A DNA stretch of 64,000 nucleotides from positions 620,001 through 684,000 of the forward strand of contig JAZGUH010000552.1 of the NCBI GenBank assembly GCA_037893225.1. Direction: 5' to 3'. The notes under the pieces were generated by a model, which saw only the letters and a program-made list of their open reading frames with translations, was not told where the DNA came from and did not search any database. This document shows positions 14,801-28,300 of the stretch, one piece after another. Source of the stretch: Hippasteria phrygiana (lineage: Eukaryota; Echinodermata; Asteroidea; Valvatida; Goniasteridae). Numbering within the stretch: position 1 is the first letter of the stretch; each line of letters starts with the position of its first letter. Both the position numbers and the translations under genes were made by a program.

Positions 14801-17506
14801 GAACTCTGCGAGAAAATTCAAACCTCGGAACAAATTTCTTCCCGTGAACTCTGTATGCGTTCTCCCGTTTACTGCATTGTGACTGCTTAACGTTTGCCAA
14901 ATTTTCAGATGAACGCCCCTCCTTTCCCTGTTCATAATTTAATAGGATATTGAACAAATCCAGCAATTTTCACACGTATTGGTAGCTTAGATCTAGCGCA
15001 ACCATTTGAGACCATCGGCAGCTTCACAGCGTTAGAACTCTTTGAGAAAATTCAAACCTCGCAACAAATTTCTTCCCGTGAACTCTGTGTGCGTTCTTCC
15101 GTTTACTGCATTGTGACTGCTTAACGTTTGCCAAATTTTCAGATGAACGCCCCTCCTTTCCCTGTTCATAATTGAATGGTATATTGACCAAATCCAGTAA
15201 TTTTGACACGTATGGGTAGCTTAGATCTAGCGCAACAATTTGAGACCATCGCCAGCTTCATAGCGTTAGAACTCTTCGAGAAAATTCAAACCTCGCAACA
15301 ATTTTTTCCCATGAACTCTGTGTGCGTTCTCCCGTTTACTGCATTGTGACTGCTTAACGTTTGCAAAATTTTCAGATGAACGCCCCTCCTTTCCCTGTTC
15401 ATAATTGAATGGTATATTGACCAAATCCAGTAATTTTTACACGTATGGGTAGCTTAGATCTAGCGCAACAGTTTGAGACCATCGCCAGCTTCACATCGTT
15501 AGAACTCTTCGAGAAAATTCAAACCTCGCAACAAATTTCTTCCCGTGAACTCTGTGTGCGTTCTCCCGTTTACTGCATTGTGATTGCTTAACGTTTGCCA
15601 CATTTTCAGATGAACGCCCCTCCTTTCCCTGTTCATAATTGAATGGGATATTGACCAAATCCAGTAATTTTTACACGTATAGGTAGCTTAGATCTAGCGC
15701 AACAGTTTGAGACCATCGCCAGCTTCACATCGTTAGAACTCTTCGAGAAAATTCAAACCTCGCAACAAATTTCTTCCCGTGAACTCTGTGTGCGTTCTCC
15801 CGTTTACTGCATTGTGACTGCTTAACGTTTGCCAAATTTTCAGATGAACGCCCCTCCTTTCCCTGTTCATAATTGAATGGTATATTGACCAAATCCAGTA
15901 ATTTTTACACGTATGGGTAGCTTAGATCTAGCGCAACAATTTGAGACCATCGCAAGCTTCACAGCGTTAGAACTCTGCGAGAAAATTCAAACCTCGGAAC
16001 AAATTTCTTCCCGTGAACTCTGTATGCGTTCTCCCGTTTACTGCATTGTGACTGCTTAACGTTTGCCAAATTTTCAGATGAACGCCCCTCCTTTCCCTGT
16101 TCATAATTTAATAGGATATTGAACAAATCCAGCAATTTTCACACGTATTGGTAGCTTAGATCTAGCGCAACCATTTGAGACCATCGGCAGCTTCACAGCG
16201 TTAGAACTCTTTGAGAAAATTCAAACCTCGCAACAAATTTCTTCCCGTGAACTCTGTGTGCGTTCTTCCGTTTACTGCATTGTGACTGCTTAACGTTTGC
16301 CACATTTTCAGATGAACGCCCCTCCTTTCCCTGTTCATAATTGAATGGGATATTGACCAAATCCAGTAATTTTCACACGTATGGGTAGCTTAGATCTAGC
16401 GCAACAATTTCAGACCATCGCGAGCTTCACAGCGTTAGAACTCTTCGAGAAAATTCAAACCTCGCAACAAATTTCCTTTTGTGAACTCTGTGCGCGTTCT
16501 TCCGTTTACTGCATTGTGACTGCTTAACGTTTGCCACATTTTCAGATGAACGCCCCTCCTTTCCCTGTTCATAATTGAATGGGATATTGACCAAATCCAG
16601 TAATTTTTACACGTATGGGTAGCTTAGATCTAGCGCAACAGTTTGAGACCATCGCCAGCTTCACAGCGTTAGAACTCTTCGAGAAAATTCAAACCTCGCA
16701 ACAAATTTCTTTCCGTGAACTCTGTGTGCGTTCTCCCGTTTACTGCATTGTGACTGCTTAACGTTTGCCAAATTTTCAGATGAACGCCCCTCCTTTCCCT
16801 GTTCATAATTGAATGGTATATTGACCAAATCCAGTAATTTTGACACGTATGGGTAGCTTAGATCTAGCGCAACAATTTGAGACCATCGCCAGCTTCATAG
16901 CGTGAGAACTCTTCGAGAAAATTCAAACCTCGCAACAATTTTTTCCCATGAACTCTGTGTGCGTTCTCCCGTTTACTGCATTGTGACTGCTTAACGTTTG
17001 CAAAATTTTCAGATGAACGCCCCTCCTTTCCCTGTTCATAATTGAATGGTATATTGACCAAATCCAGTAATTTTTACACGTATGGGTAGCTTAGATCTAG
17101 CGCAACAGTTTGAGACCATCGCCAGCTTCACATCGTTAGAACTCTTCGAGAAAATTCAAACCTCGCAACAAATTTCTTCCCGTGAACTCTGTGTGCGTTC
17201 TCCCGTTTACTGCATTGTGACTGCTTAACGTTTGCCAAATTTTCAGATGAACGCCCCTCCTTTCCCTGTTCATAATTGAATGGTATATTGACCAAATCCA
17301 GTAATTTTTACACGTATGGGTAGCTTAGATCTAGCGCAACAGTTTGCGACCATCGCCAGCTTCACATCGTTAGAACTCTTCGAGAAAATTCAAACCTCGC
17401 AACAAATTTCTTCCCGTGAACTCTGTGTGCATTCTCCCGTTTACTGCATTGTGACTGCTTAACGTTTGCCAAATTTTCAGATGAACGCCCCTCCTTTCCC
17501 TGTTCA

Positions 17507-17709
17507 TAATTGAATGGTATATTGACCAAATCCAGTAATTTTTACACGTATGGGTAGCTTAGATCTAGCGCAACAATTTGAGCTTCATAGCGTGAGAACT
17601 CTTCGAGAAAATTCAAACCTCGCAACAATTTTTTCCCATGAACTCTGTGTGCGTTCTTCCGTTTACTGCATTGTGACTGCTTAACGTTTGCCCCTCCTTT
17701 CCCTGTTCA
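17507..17709. repeat. Shortened 203 bp monomer
   Basis: It carries the same 11 bp and 19 bp deletions as the other short units, with CTTCATAGCG at the first deletion. It lies in the first copy of the 5812 bp repeat. Confidence 0.9.
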
Positions 17710-20700
17710 TAATTGAATGGTATATTGACCAAATCCAGTAATTTTTACACGTATGGGTAGCTTAGATCTAGCGCAACAGTTTGAGACCATCGCCAGCTTC
17801 ACATCGTTAGAACTCTTCGAGAAAATTCAAACCTCGCAACAAATTTCTTCCTGTGAACTCTGTGTGCGTTCTTCCGTTTACTGCATTGTGATTGCTTAAC
17901 GTTTGCCACATTTTCAGATGAACGCCCCTCCTTTCCCTGTTCATAATTGAATGGTATATTGACCAAATCCAGTAATTTTTAAACGTATGGGTAGCTTAGA
18001 TCTAGCGCAACAATTTGAGACCATCGCCAGCTTTACAGCGTTAGAACTCTTCGAGAAAATTCAAACCTCGCAACAAATTTCTTTCCGTGAACTCTGTGTG
18101 CGTTCTCCCGTTTACTGCATTGTGACTGCTTAACGTTTGCCAAATTTTCAGATGAACGCCCCTCCTTTCCCTGTTCATAATTGAATGGTATATTGACCAA
18201 ATCCAGTAATTTTGACACGTATGGGTAGCTTAGATCTAGCGCAACAATTTGAGACCATCGCCAGCTTCATAGCGTGAGAACTCTTCGAGAAAATTCAAAC
18301 CTCGCAACAATTTTTTCCCATGAACTCTGTGTGCGTTCTCCCGTTTACTGCATTGTGACTGCTTAACGTTTGCCAAATTTTCAGATGAACGCCCCTCCTT
18401 TCCCTGTTCATAATTGAATGGTATATTGACCAAATCCAGTAATTTTTACACGTATGGGTAGCTTAGATCTAGCGCAACAATTTGAGACCATCGCCAGCTT
18501 CATAGCGTGAGAACTCTTCGAGAAAATTCAAACCTCGCAACAATTTTTTCCCATGAACTCTGTGTGCGTTCTCCCGTTTACTGCATTGTGACTGCTTAAC
18601 GTTTGCCAAATTTTCAGATGAACGCCCCTCCTTTCCCTGTTCATAATTGAATGGTATATTGACCAAATCCAGTAATTTTGACACGTATGGGTAGCTTAGA
18701 TCTAGCGCAACAATTTGAGACCATCGCCAGCTTCATAGCGTGAGAACTCTTCGAGAAAATTCAAACCTCGCAACAATTTTTTCCCATGAACTCTGTGTGC
18801 GTTCTCCCGTTTACTGCATTGTGACTGCTTAACGTTTGCAAAATTTTCAGATGAACGCCCCTCCTTTCCCTGTTCATAATTGAATGGTATATTGACCAAA
18901 TCCAGTAATTTTTACACGTATGGGTAGCTTAGATCTAGCGCAACAGTTTGAGACCATCGCCAGCTTCACATCGTTAGAACTCTTCGAGAAAATTCAAACC
19001 TCGCAACAAATTTCTTCCCGTGAACTCTGTGTGCGTTCTCCCGTTTACTGCATTGTGATTGCTTAACGTTTGCCACATTTTCAGATGAACGCCCCTCCTT
19101 TCCCTGTTCATAATTGAATGGGATATTGACCAAATCCAGTAATTTTTACACGTATAGGTAGCTTAGATCTAGCGCAACAGTTTGAGACCATCGCCAGCTT
19201 CACATCGTTAGAACTCTTCGAGAAAATTCAAACCTCGCAACAAATTTCTTCCCGTGAACTCTGTGTGCGTTCTCCCGTTTACTGCATTGTGACTGCTTAA
19301 CGTTTGCCAAATTTTCAGATGAACGCCCCTCCTTTCCCTGTTCATAATTGAATGGTATATTGACCAAATCCAGTAATTTTTACACGTATGGGTAGCTTAG
19401 ATCTAGCGCAACAATTTGAGACCATCGCAAGCTTCACAGCGTTAGAACTCTGCGAGAAAATTCAAACCTCGGAACAAATTTCTTCCCGTGAACTCTGTAT
19501 GCGTTCTCCCGTTTACTGCATTGTGACTGCTTAACGTTTGCCAAATTTTCAGATGAACGCCCCTCCTTTCCCTGTTCATAATTTAATAGGATATTGAACA
19601 AATCCAGCAATTTTCACACGTATTGGTAGCTTAGATCTAGCGCAACCATTTGAGACCATCGGCAGCTTCACAGCGTTAGAACTCTTTGAGAAAATTCAAA
19701 CCTCGCAACAAATTTCTTCCCGTGAACTCTGTGTGCGTTCTTCCGTTTACTGCATTGTGACTGCTTAACGTTTGCCACATTTTCAGATGAACGCCCCTCC
19801 TTTCCCTGTTCATAATTGAATGGGATATTGACCAAATCCAGTAATTTTCACACGTATGGGTAGCTTAGATCTAGCGCAACAATTTCAGACCATCGCGAGC
19901 TTCACAGCGTTAGAACTCTTCGAGAAAATTCAAACCTCGCAACAAATTTCCTTTTGTGAACTCTGTGCGCGTTCTTCCGTTTACTGCATTGTGACTGCTT
20001 AACGTTTGCCACATTTTCAGATGAACGCCCCTCCTTTCCCTGTTCATAATTGAATGGGATATTGACCAAATCCAGTAATTTTTACACGTATGGGTAGCTT
20101 AGATCTAGCGCAACAATTTGAGACCATCGCCAGCTTCATAGCGTGAGAACTCTTCGAGAAAATTCAAACCTCGCAACAATTTTTTCCCATGAACTCTGTG
20201 TGCGTTCTCCCGTTTACTGCATTGTGACTGCTTAACGTTTGCAAAATTTTCAGATGAACGCCCCTCCTTTCCCTGTTCATAATTGAATGGTATATTGACC
20301 AAATCCAGTAATTTTTACACGTATGGGTAGCTTAGATCTAGCGCAACAGTTTGAGACCATCGCCAGCTTCACATCGTTAGAACTCTTCGAGAAAATTCAA
20401 ACCTCGCAACAAATTTCTTCCCGTGAACTCTGTGTGCGTTCTCCCGTTTACTGCATTGTGACTGCTTAACGTTTGCCAAATTTTCAGATGAACGCCCCTC
20501 CTTTCCCTGTTCATAATTGAATGGTATATTGACCAAATCCAGTAATTTTTACACGTATGGGTAGCTTAGATCTAGCGCAACAGTTTGCGACCATCGCCAG
20601 CTTCACATCGTTAGAACTCTTCGAGAAAATTCAAACCTCGCAACAAATTTCTTCCCGTGAACTCTGTGTGCATTCTCCCGTTTACTGCATTGTGACTGCT

Positions 20701-23318
20701 TAACGTTTGCCAAATTTTCAGATGAACGCCCCTCTTTTCCCTGTTCATAATTGAATGGTATATTGACCAAATCCAGTAATTTTTACACGTATGGGTAGCT
20801 TAGATCTAGCGCAACAATTTGAGACCATCGCCAGCTTCATAGCGTGAGAACTCTTCGAGAAAATTCAAACCTCGCAACAATTTTTTCCCATGAACTCTGT
20901 GTGCGTTCTCCCGTTTACTGCATTGTGACTGCTTAACGTTTGCCAAATTTTCAGATGAACGCCCCTCCTTTCCCTGTTCATAATTGAATGGTATATTGAC
21001 CAAATCCAGTAATTTTGACACGTATGGGTAGCTTAGATCTAGCGCAACAATTTGAGACCATCGCCAGCTTCATAGCGTGAGAACTCTTCGAGAAAATTCA
21101 AACCTCGCAACAATTTTTTCCCATGAACTCTGTGTGCGTTCTCCCGTTTACTGCATTGTGACTGCTTAACGTTTGCAAAATTTTCAGATGAACGCCCCTC
21201 CTTTCCCTGTTCATAATTGAATGGTATATTGACCAAATCCAGTAATTTTTACACGTATGGGTAGCTTAGATCTAGCGCAACAGTTTGAGACCATCGCCAG
21301 CTTCACATCGCTAGAACTCTTCGAGAAAATTCAAACCTCGCAACAAATTTCTTCCCGTGAACTCTGTGTGCGTTCTCCCGTTTACTGCATTGTGATTGCT
21401 TAACGTTTGCCACATTTTCAGATGAACGCCCCTCCTTTCCCTGTTCATAATTGAATGGGATATTGACCAAATCCAGTAATTTTTACACGTATAGGTAGCT
21501 TAGATCTAGCGCAACAGTTTGAGACCATCGCCAGCTTCACATCGTTAGAACTCTTCGAGAAAATTCAAACCTCGCAACAAATTTCTTCCCGTGAACTCTG
21601 TGTGCGTTCTCCCGTTTACTGCATTGTGACTGCTTAACGTTTGCCAAATTTTCAGATGAACGCCCCTCCTTTCCCTGTTCATAATTGAATGGTATATTGA
21701 CCAAATCCAGTAATTTTTACACGTATGGGTAGCTTAGATCTAGCGCAACAATTTGAGACCATCGCAAGCTTCACAGCGTTAGAACTCTGCGAGAAAATTC
21801 AAACCTCGGAACAAATTTCTTCCCGTGAACTCTGTATGCGTTCTCCCGTTTACTGCATTGTGACTGCTTAACGTTTGCCAAATTTTCAGATGAACGCCCC
21901 TCCTTTCCCTGTTCATAATTTAATAGGATATTGAACAAATCCAGCAATTTTCACACGTATTGGTAGCTTAGATCTAGCGCAACCATTTGAGACCATCGGC
22001 AGCTTCACAGCGTTAGAACTCTTTGAGAAAATTCAAACCTCGCAACAAATTTCTTCCCGTGAACTCTGTGTGCGTTCTTCCGTTTACTGCATTGTGACTG
22101 CTTAACGTTTGCCACATTTTCAGATGAACGCCCCTCCTTTCCCTGTTCATAATTGAATGGGATATTGACCAAATCCAGTAATTTTCACACGTATGGGTAG
22201 CTTAGATCTAGCGCAACAATTTCAGACCATCGCGAGCTTCACAGCGTTAGAACTCTTCGAGAAAATTCAAACCTCGCAACAAATTTCCTTTTGTGAACTC
22301 TGTGCGCGTTCTTCCGTTTACTGCATTGTGACTGCTTAACGTTTGCCACATTTTCAGATGAACGCCCCTCCTTTCCCTGTTCATAATTGAATGGGATATT
22401 GACCAAATCCAGTAATGTTTACACGTATGGGTAGCTTAGATCTAGCGCAACAGTTTGAGACCATCGCCAGCTTCACAGCGTTAGAACTCTTCGAGAAAAT
22501 TCAAACCTCGCAACAAATTTCTTTCCGTGAACTCTGTGTGCGTTCTCCCGTTTACTGCATTGTGACTGCTTAACGTTTGCCAAATTTTCAGATGAACGCC
22601 CCTCCTTTCCCTGTTCATAATTGAATGGTATATTGACCAAATCCAGTAATTTTGACACGTATGGGTAGCTTAGATCTAGCGCAACAATTTGAGACCATCG
22701 CCAGCTTCATAGCGTGAGAACTCTTCGAGAAAATTCAAACCTCGCAACAATTTTTTCCCATGAACTCTGTGTGCGTTCTCCCGTTTACTGCATTGTGACT
22801 GCTTAACGTTTGCAAAATTTTCAGATGAACGCCCCTCCTTTCCCTGTTCATAATTGAATGGTATATTGACCAAATCCAGTAATTTTTACACGTATGGGTA
22901 GCTTAGATCTAGCGCAACAGTTTGAGACCATCGCCAGCTTCACATCGTTAGAACTCTTCGAGAAAATTCAAACCTCGCAACAAATTTCTTCCCGTGAACT
23001 CTGTGTGCGTTCTCCCGTTTACTGCATTGTGACTGCTTAACGTTTGCCAAATTTTCAGATGAACGCCCCTCCTTTCCCTGTTCATAATTGAATGGTATAT
23101 TGACCAAATCCAGTAATTTTTACACGTATGGGTAGCTTAGATCTAGCGCAACAGTTTGCGACCATCGCCAGCTTCACATCGTTAGAACTCTTCGAGAAAA
23201 TTCAAACCTCGCAACAAATTTCTTCCCGTGAACTCTGTGTGCATTCTCCCGTTTACTGCATTGTGACTGCTTAACGTTTGCCAAATTTTCAGATGAACGC
23301 CCCTCCTTTCCCTGTTCA

Positions 23319-23521
23319 TAATTGAATGGTATATTGACCAAATCCAGTAATTTTTACACGTATGGGTAGCTTAGATCTAGCGCAACAATTTGAGCTTCAT
23401 AGCGTGAGAACTCTTCGAGAAAATTCAAACCTCGCAACAATTTTTTCCCATGAACTCTGTGTGCGTTCTTCCGTTTACTGCATTGTGACTGCTTAACGTT
23501 TGCCCCTCCTTTCCCTGTTCA
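23319..23521. repeat. Shortened 203 bp monomer
   Basis: The same double deletion, exactly 5812 bp from the unit at 17507. It is the copy produced by that larger duplication. Confidence 0.9.
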
Positions 23522-24456
23522 TAATTGAATGGTATATTGACCAAATCCAGTAATTTTTACACGTATGGGTAGCTTAGATCTAGCGCAACAGTTTGAGACC
23601 ATCGCCAGCTTCACATCGTTAGAACTCTTCGAGAAAATTCAAACCTCGCAACAAATTTCTTCCTGTGAACTCTGTGTGCGTTCTTCCGTTTACTGCATTG
23701 TGATTGCTTAACGTTTGCCACATTTTCAGATGAACGCCCCTCCTTTCCCTGTTCATAATTGAATGGTATATTGACCAAATCCAGTAATTTTTAAACGTAT
23801 GGGTAGCTTAGATCTAGCGCAACAATTTGAGACCATCGCCAGCTTTACAGCGTTAGAACTCTTCGAGAAAATTCAAACCTCGCAACAAATTTCTTTCCGT
23901 GAACTCTGTGTGCGTTCTCCCGTTTACTGCATTGTGACTGCTTAACGTTTGCCAAATTTTCAGATGAACGCCCCTCCTTTCCCTGTTCATAATTGAATGG
24001 TATATTGACCAAATCCAGTAATTTTGACACGTATGGGTAGCTTAGATCTAGCGCAACAATTTGAGACCATCGCCAGCTTCATAGCGTGAGAACTCTTCGA
24101 GAAAATTCAAACCTCGCAACAATTTTTTCCCATGAACTCTGTGTGCGTTCTCCCGTTTACTGCATTGTGACTGCTTAACGTTTGCCAAATTTTCAGATGA
24201 ACGCCCCTCCTTTCCCTGTTCATAATTGAATGGTATATTGACCAAATCCAGTAATTTTTACACGTATGGGTAGCTTAGATCTAGCGCAACAGTTTGCGAC
24301 CATCGCCAGCTTCACATCGTTAGAACTCTTCGAGAAAATTCAAACCTCGCAACAAATTTCTTCCCGTGAACTCTGTGTGCATTCTCCCGTTTACTGCATT
24401 GTGACTGCTTAACGTTTGCCAAATTTTCAGATGAACGCCCCTCCTTTCCCTGTTCA

Positions 24457-24659
24457 TAATTGAATGGTATATTGACCAAATCCAGTAATTTTTACACGTA
24501 TGGGTAGCTTAGATCTAGCGCAACAATTTGAGCTTGATAGCGTGAGAACTCTTCGAGAAAATTCAAACCTCGCAACAATTTTTTCCCATGAACTCTGTGT
24601 GCGTTCTTCCGTTTACTGCATTGTGACTGCTTAACGTTTGCCCCTCCTTTCCCTGTTCA
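24457..24659. repeat. Shortened 203 bp monomer
   Basis: The same double deletion with CTTGATAGCG at the first junction. It lies 1138 bp after the preceding short unit and is followed, as at 17945 and 23757, by a monomer that has or adjoins the TTTTTAAACG variant. Confidence 0.9.
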
Positions 24660-25392
24660 TAATTGAATGGTATATTGACCAAATCCAGTAATTTTTAAAC
24701 GTATGGGTAGCTTAGATCTAGCGCAACAATTTGAGACCATCGCCAGCTTTACAGCGTTAGAACTCTTCGAGAAAATTCAAACCTCGCAACAAATTTCTTC
24801 CCATGAACTCTGTGTGCGTTCTCCCGTTTACTGCATTGTGACTGCTTAACGTTTGCCAAATTTTCAGATGAACGCCCCTCCTTTCCCTGTTCATAATTGA
24901 ATGGTATATTGACCAAATCCAGTAATTTTGACACGTATGGGTAGCTTAGATCTAGCGCAACAATTTGAGACCATCGCCAGCTTCATAGCGTGAGAACTCT
25001 TCGAGAAAATTCAAACCTCGCAACAATTTTTTCCCATGAACTCTGTGTGCGTTCTCCCGTTTACTGCATTGTGACTGCTTAACGTTTGCAAAATTTTCAG
25101 ATGAACGCCCCTCCTTTCCCTGTTCATAATTGAATGGTATATTGACCAAATCCAGTAATTTTTACACGTATGGGTAGCTTAGATCTAGCGCAACAGTTTG
25201 AGACCATCGCCAGCTTCACATCGTTAGAACTCTTCGAGAAAATTCAAACCTCGCAACAAATTTCTTCCCGTGAACTCTGTGTGCGTTCTCCCGTTTACTG
25301 CATTGTGACTGCTTAACGTTTGCAAAATTTTCAGATGAACGCCCCTCCTTTCCCTGTTCATAATTGAATGGTATATTGACCAAATCCAGTCA

Positions 25393-28300
25393 TTTTTACA
25401 CGTATGGGTAGCTTAGATCTAGCTCAACAGTTTGAGACCATCGCCAGCTTCACATCGTTAGAACTCTTCGAGAAAATTCAAACCTCGCAACAAATTTCTT
25501 CCCGTGAACTCTGTGTGCGTTCTCCCGTTTACTGCATTGTGACTGCTTAACGTTTGCCAAATTTTCAGATGAACGCCCCTCCTTTCCCTGTTCATAATTG
25601 AATGGTATATTGACCAAATCCAGTAATTTTTACACGTATGGGTAGCTTAGATCTAGCGCAACAATTTGAGACCATCGCCAGCTTCACAGCGTTAGAACTC
25701 TTCGAGAAAATTCAAACCTCGCAACAAATTTCTTCCTGTGAACTCTGTGTGCGTTCTTCCGTTTACTGCATTGTGACTGCTTAACGTTTGCCACATTTTC
25801 AGATGAACGCCCCTCCTTTCCCTGTTCATAATTGAATGGTATATTGACCAAATCCAGTAATTTTTACACGTATGGGTAGCTTAGATCTAGCGCAACAATT
25901 TGAGACCATCGCCAGCTTTACAGCGTTAGAACTCTTCGAGAAAATTCAAACCTCGCAACAAATTTCTTCCCATGAACTCTGTGTGCGTTCTCCCGTTTAC
26001 TGCATTGTGACTGCTTAACGTTTGCCAAATTTTCAGATGAACGCCCCTCCTTTCCCTGTTCATAATTGAATGGTATATTGACCAAATCCAGTAATTTTGA
26101 CACGTATGGGTAGCTTAGATCTAGCGCAACAATTTGAGACCATCGCCAGCTTCATAGCGTGAGAACTCTTCGAGAAAATTCAAACCTCGCAACAATTTTT
26201 TCCCATGAACTCTGTGTGCGTTCTCCCGTTTACTGCATTGTGACTGCTTAACGTTTGCAAAATTTTCAGATGAACGCCCCTCCTTTCCCTGTTCATAATT
26301 GAATGGTATATTGACCAAATCCAGTAATTTTTACACGTATGGGTAGCTTAGATCTAGCGCAACAGTTTGAGACCATCGCCAGCTTCACATCGTTAGAACT
26401 CTTCGAGAAAATTCAAACCTCGCAACAAATTTCTTCCCGTGAACTCTGTGTGCGTTCTCCCGTTTACTGCATTGTGACTGCTTAACGTTTGCCAAATTTT
26501 CAGATGAACGCCCCTCCTTTCCCTGTTCATAATTGAATGGTATATTGACCAAATCCAGTAATTTTTACACGTATGGGTAGCTTAGATCTAGCGCAACAAT
26601 TTGAGACCATCGCCAGCTTCACAGCGTTAGAACTCTTCGAGAAAATTCAAACCTCGCAACAAATTTCTTCCTGTGAACTCTGTGTGCGTTCTTCCGTTTA
26701 CTGCATTGTGACTGCTTAACGTTTGCCACATTTTCAGATGAACGCCCCTCCTTTCCCTGTTCATAATTGAATGGTATATTGACCAAATCCAGTAATTTTT
26801 ACACGTATGGGTAGCTTAGATCTAGCGCAACAGTTTGAGACCATCGCCAGCTTCACATCGTTAGAACTCTTCGAGAAAATTCAAACCTCGCAACAAATTT
26901 CTTCCCGTGAACTCTGTGTGCGTTCTCCCGTTTACTGCATTGTGACTGCTTAACGTTTGCCAAATTTTCAGATGAACGCCCCTCCTTTCCCTGTTCATAA
27001 TTGAATGGTATATTGACCAAATCCAGTAATTTTTACACGTATGGGTAGCTTAGATCTAGCGCAACAATTTGAGACCATCGCCAGCTTCACAGCGTTAGAA
27101 CTCCTCGAGAAAATTCAAACCTCGCAACAAATTTCTTCCTGTGAACTCTGTGTGCGTTCTTCCGTTTACTGCATTGTGACTGCTTAACGTTTGCCACATT
27201 TTCAGATGAACGCCCCTCCTTTCCCTGTTCATAATTGAATGGTATATTAACCAAATCCAGTAATTTTTACACGTGTGGGTAGCTTAGATCTAGCGCAACA
27301 ATTTGAGACCATCGGCAGCTTCACAGCGTTAGAACTCTTCTAGAAAATTCAAACCTCGCAACAAATTTCTTTCCGTGAACTCTGTGTGCGTTCTCCCGTT
27401 TACTGCATTGTGACTGCTTAACGTTTGCCAAATTTTCAGATGAACGCCCCTCCTTTCCCTGTTCATAATTTAATGGGATATTGACCAAATCCAGTAATTT
27501 TCACACGAATGGGTAGCTTAGATCTAGCGCAACAATTTGAGACCATCGCCAGCTTCATAGCGTGAGAACTCTTCGAGAAAATTCAAACCTCGCAACAATT
27601 TTTTTCCCATGAACTCTGTGTGCGTTCTCCCGTTTACTGCATTGTGACTGCTTAACGTTTGCCAAATTTTCAGATGAACGCCCCTCCTTTCCCTGTTCAT
27701 AATTGAATGGTATATTGACCAAATCCAGTAATTTTTACACGTATGGGTAGCTTAGATCTAGCGCAACAGTTTGAGACCATCGCCAGCTTCACATCGTTAG
27801 AACTCTTCGAGAAAATTCAAACCTCGCAACAAATTTCTTCCCGTGAACTCTGTGTGCGTTCTCCCGTTTACTGCATTGTGACTGCTTAACGTTTGCCAAA
27901 TTTTCAGATGAACGCCCCTCCTTTCCCTGTTCATAATTGAATGGTATATTGACCAAATCCAGTAATTTTTACACGTATGGGTAGCTTAGATCTAGCGCAA
28001 CAATTTCAGACCATCGCCAGCTTCACAGCGTTAGAACTCTTCGAGAAAATTCAAACCTCGCAACAAATTTCTTCCTGTGAACTCTGTGTGCGTTCTTCCG
28101 TTTACTGCATTGTGACTGCTTAACGTTTGCCACATTTTCAGATGAACGCCCCTCCTTTCCCTGTTCATAATTGAATGGGATATTGACCAAATCCAGTAAT
28201 TTTCACACGAATGGGTAGCTTAGATCTAGCGCAACAATTTGAGACCATCGCCAGCTTCACAGCGTTAGAACTCTTCTAGAAAATTCAAACCTCGCAACTA

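Larger units (their letters stand above)
14041..24456. repeat. Complex higher-order region with 1169, 2337 and 5812 bp period copies
   Basis: A distinctive run of variant monomers is present several times. The private variant CGTATAGGTAGC (usual CGTATGGGTAGC) occurs at 14511, 15680, 19155 and 21492, giving offsets of 1169 (5 monomers), 3475 and 2337 (10 monomers). The 5812 bp offset links 15680 with 21492, the TTTTTAAACG variant at 17981 with 23793, and the shortened monomer at 17507 with that at 23319. The hybrid segment CATAGCGTTAG occurs at 14091 and 15260, again 1169 apart. This is best read as overlapping rounds of unequal exchange rather than one clean unit. Confidence 0.8.
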
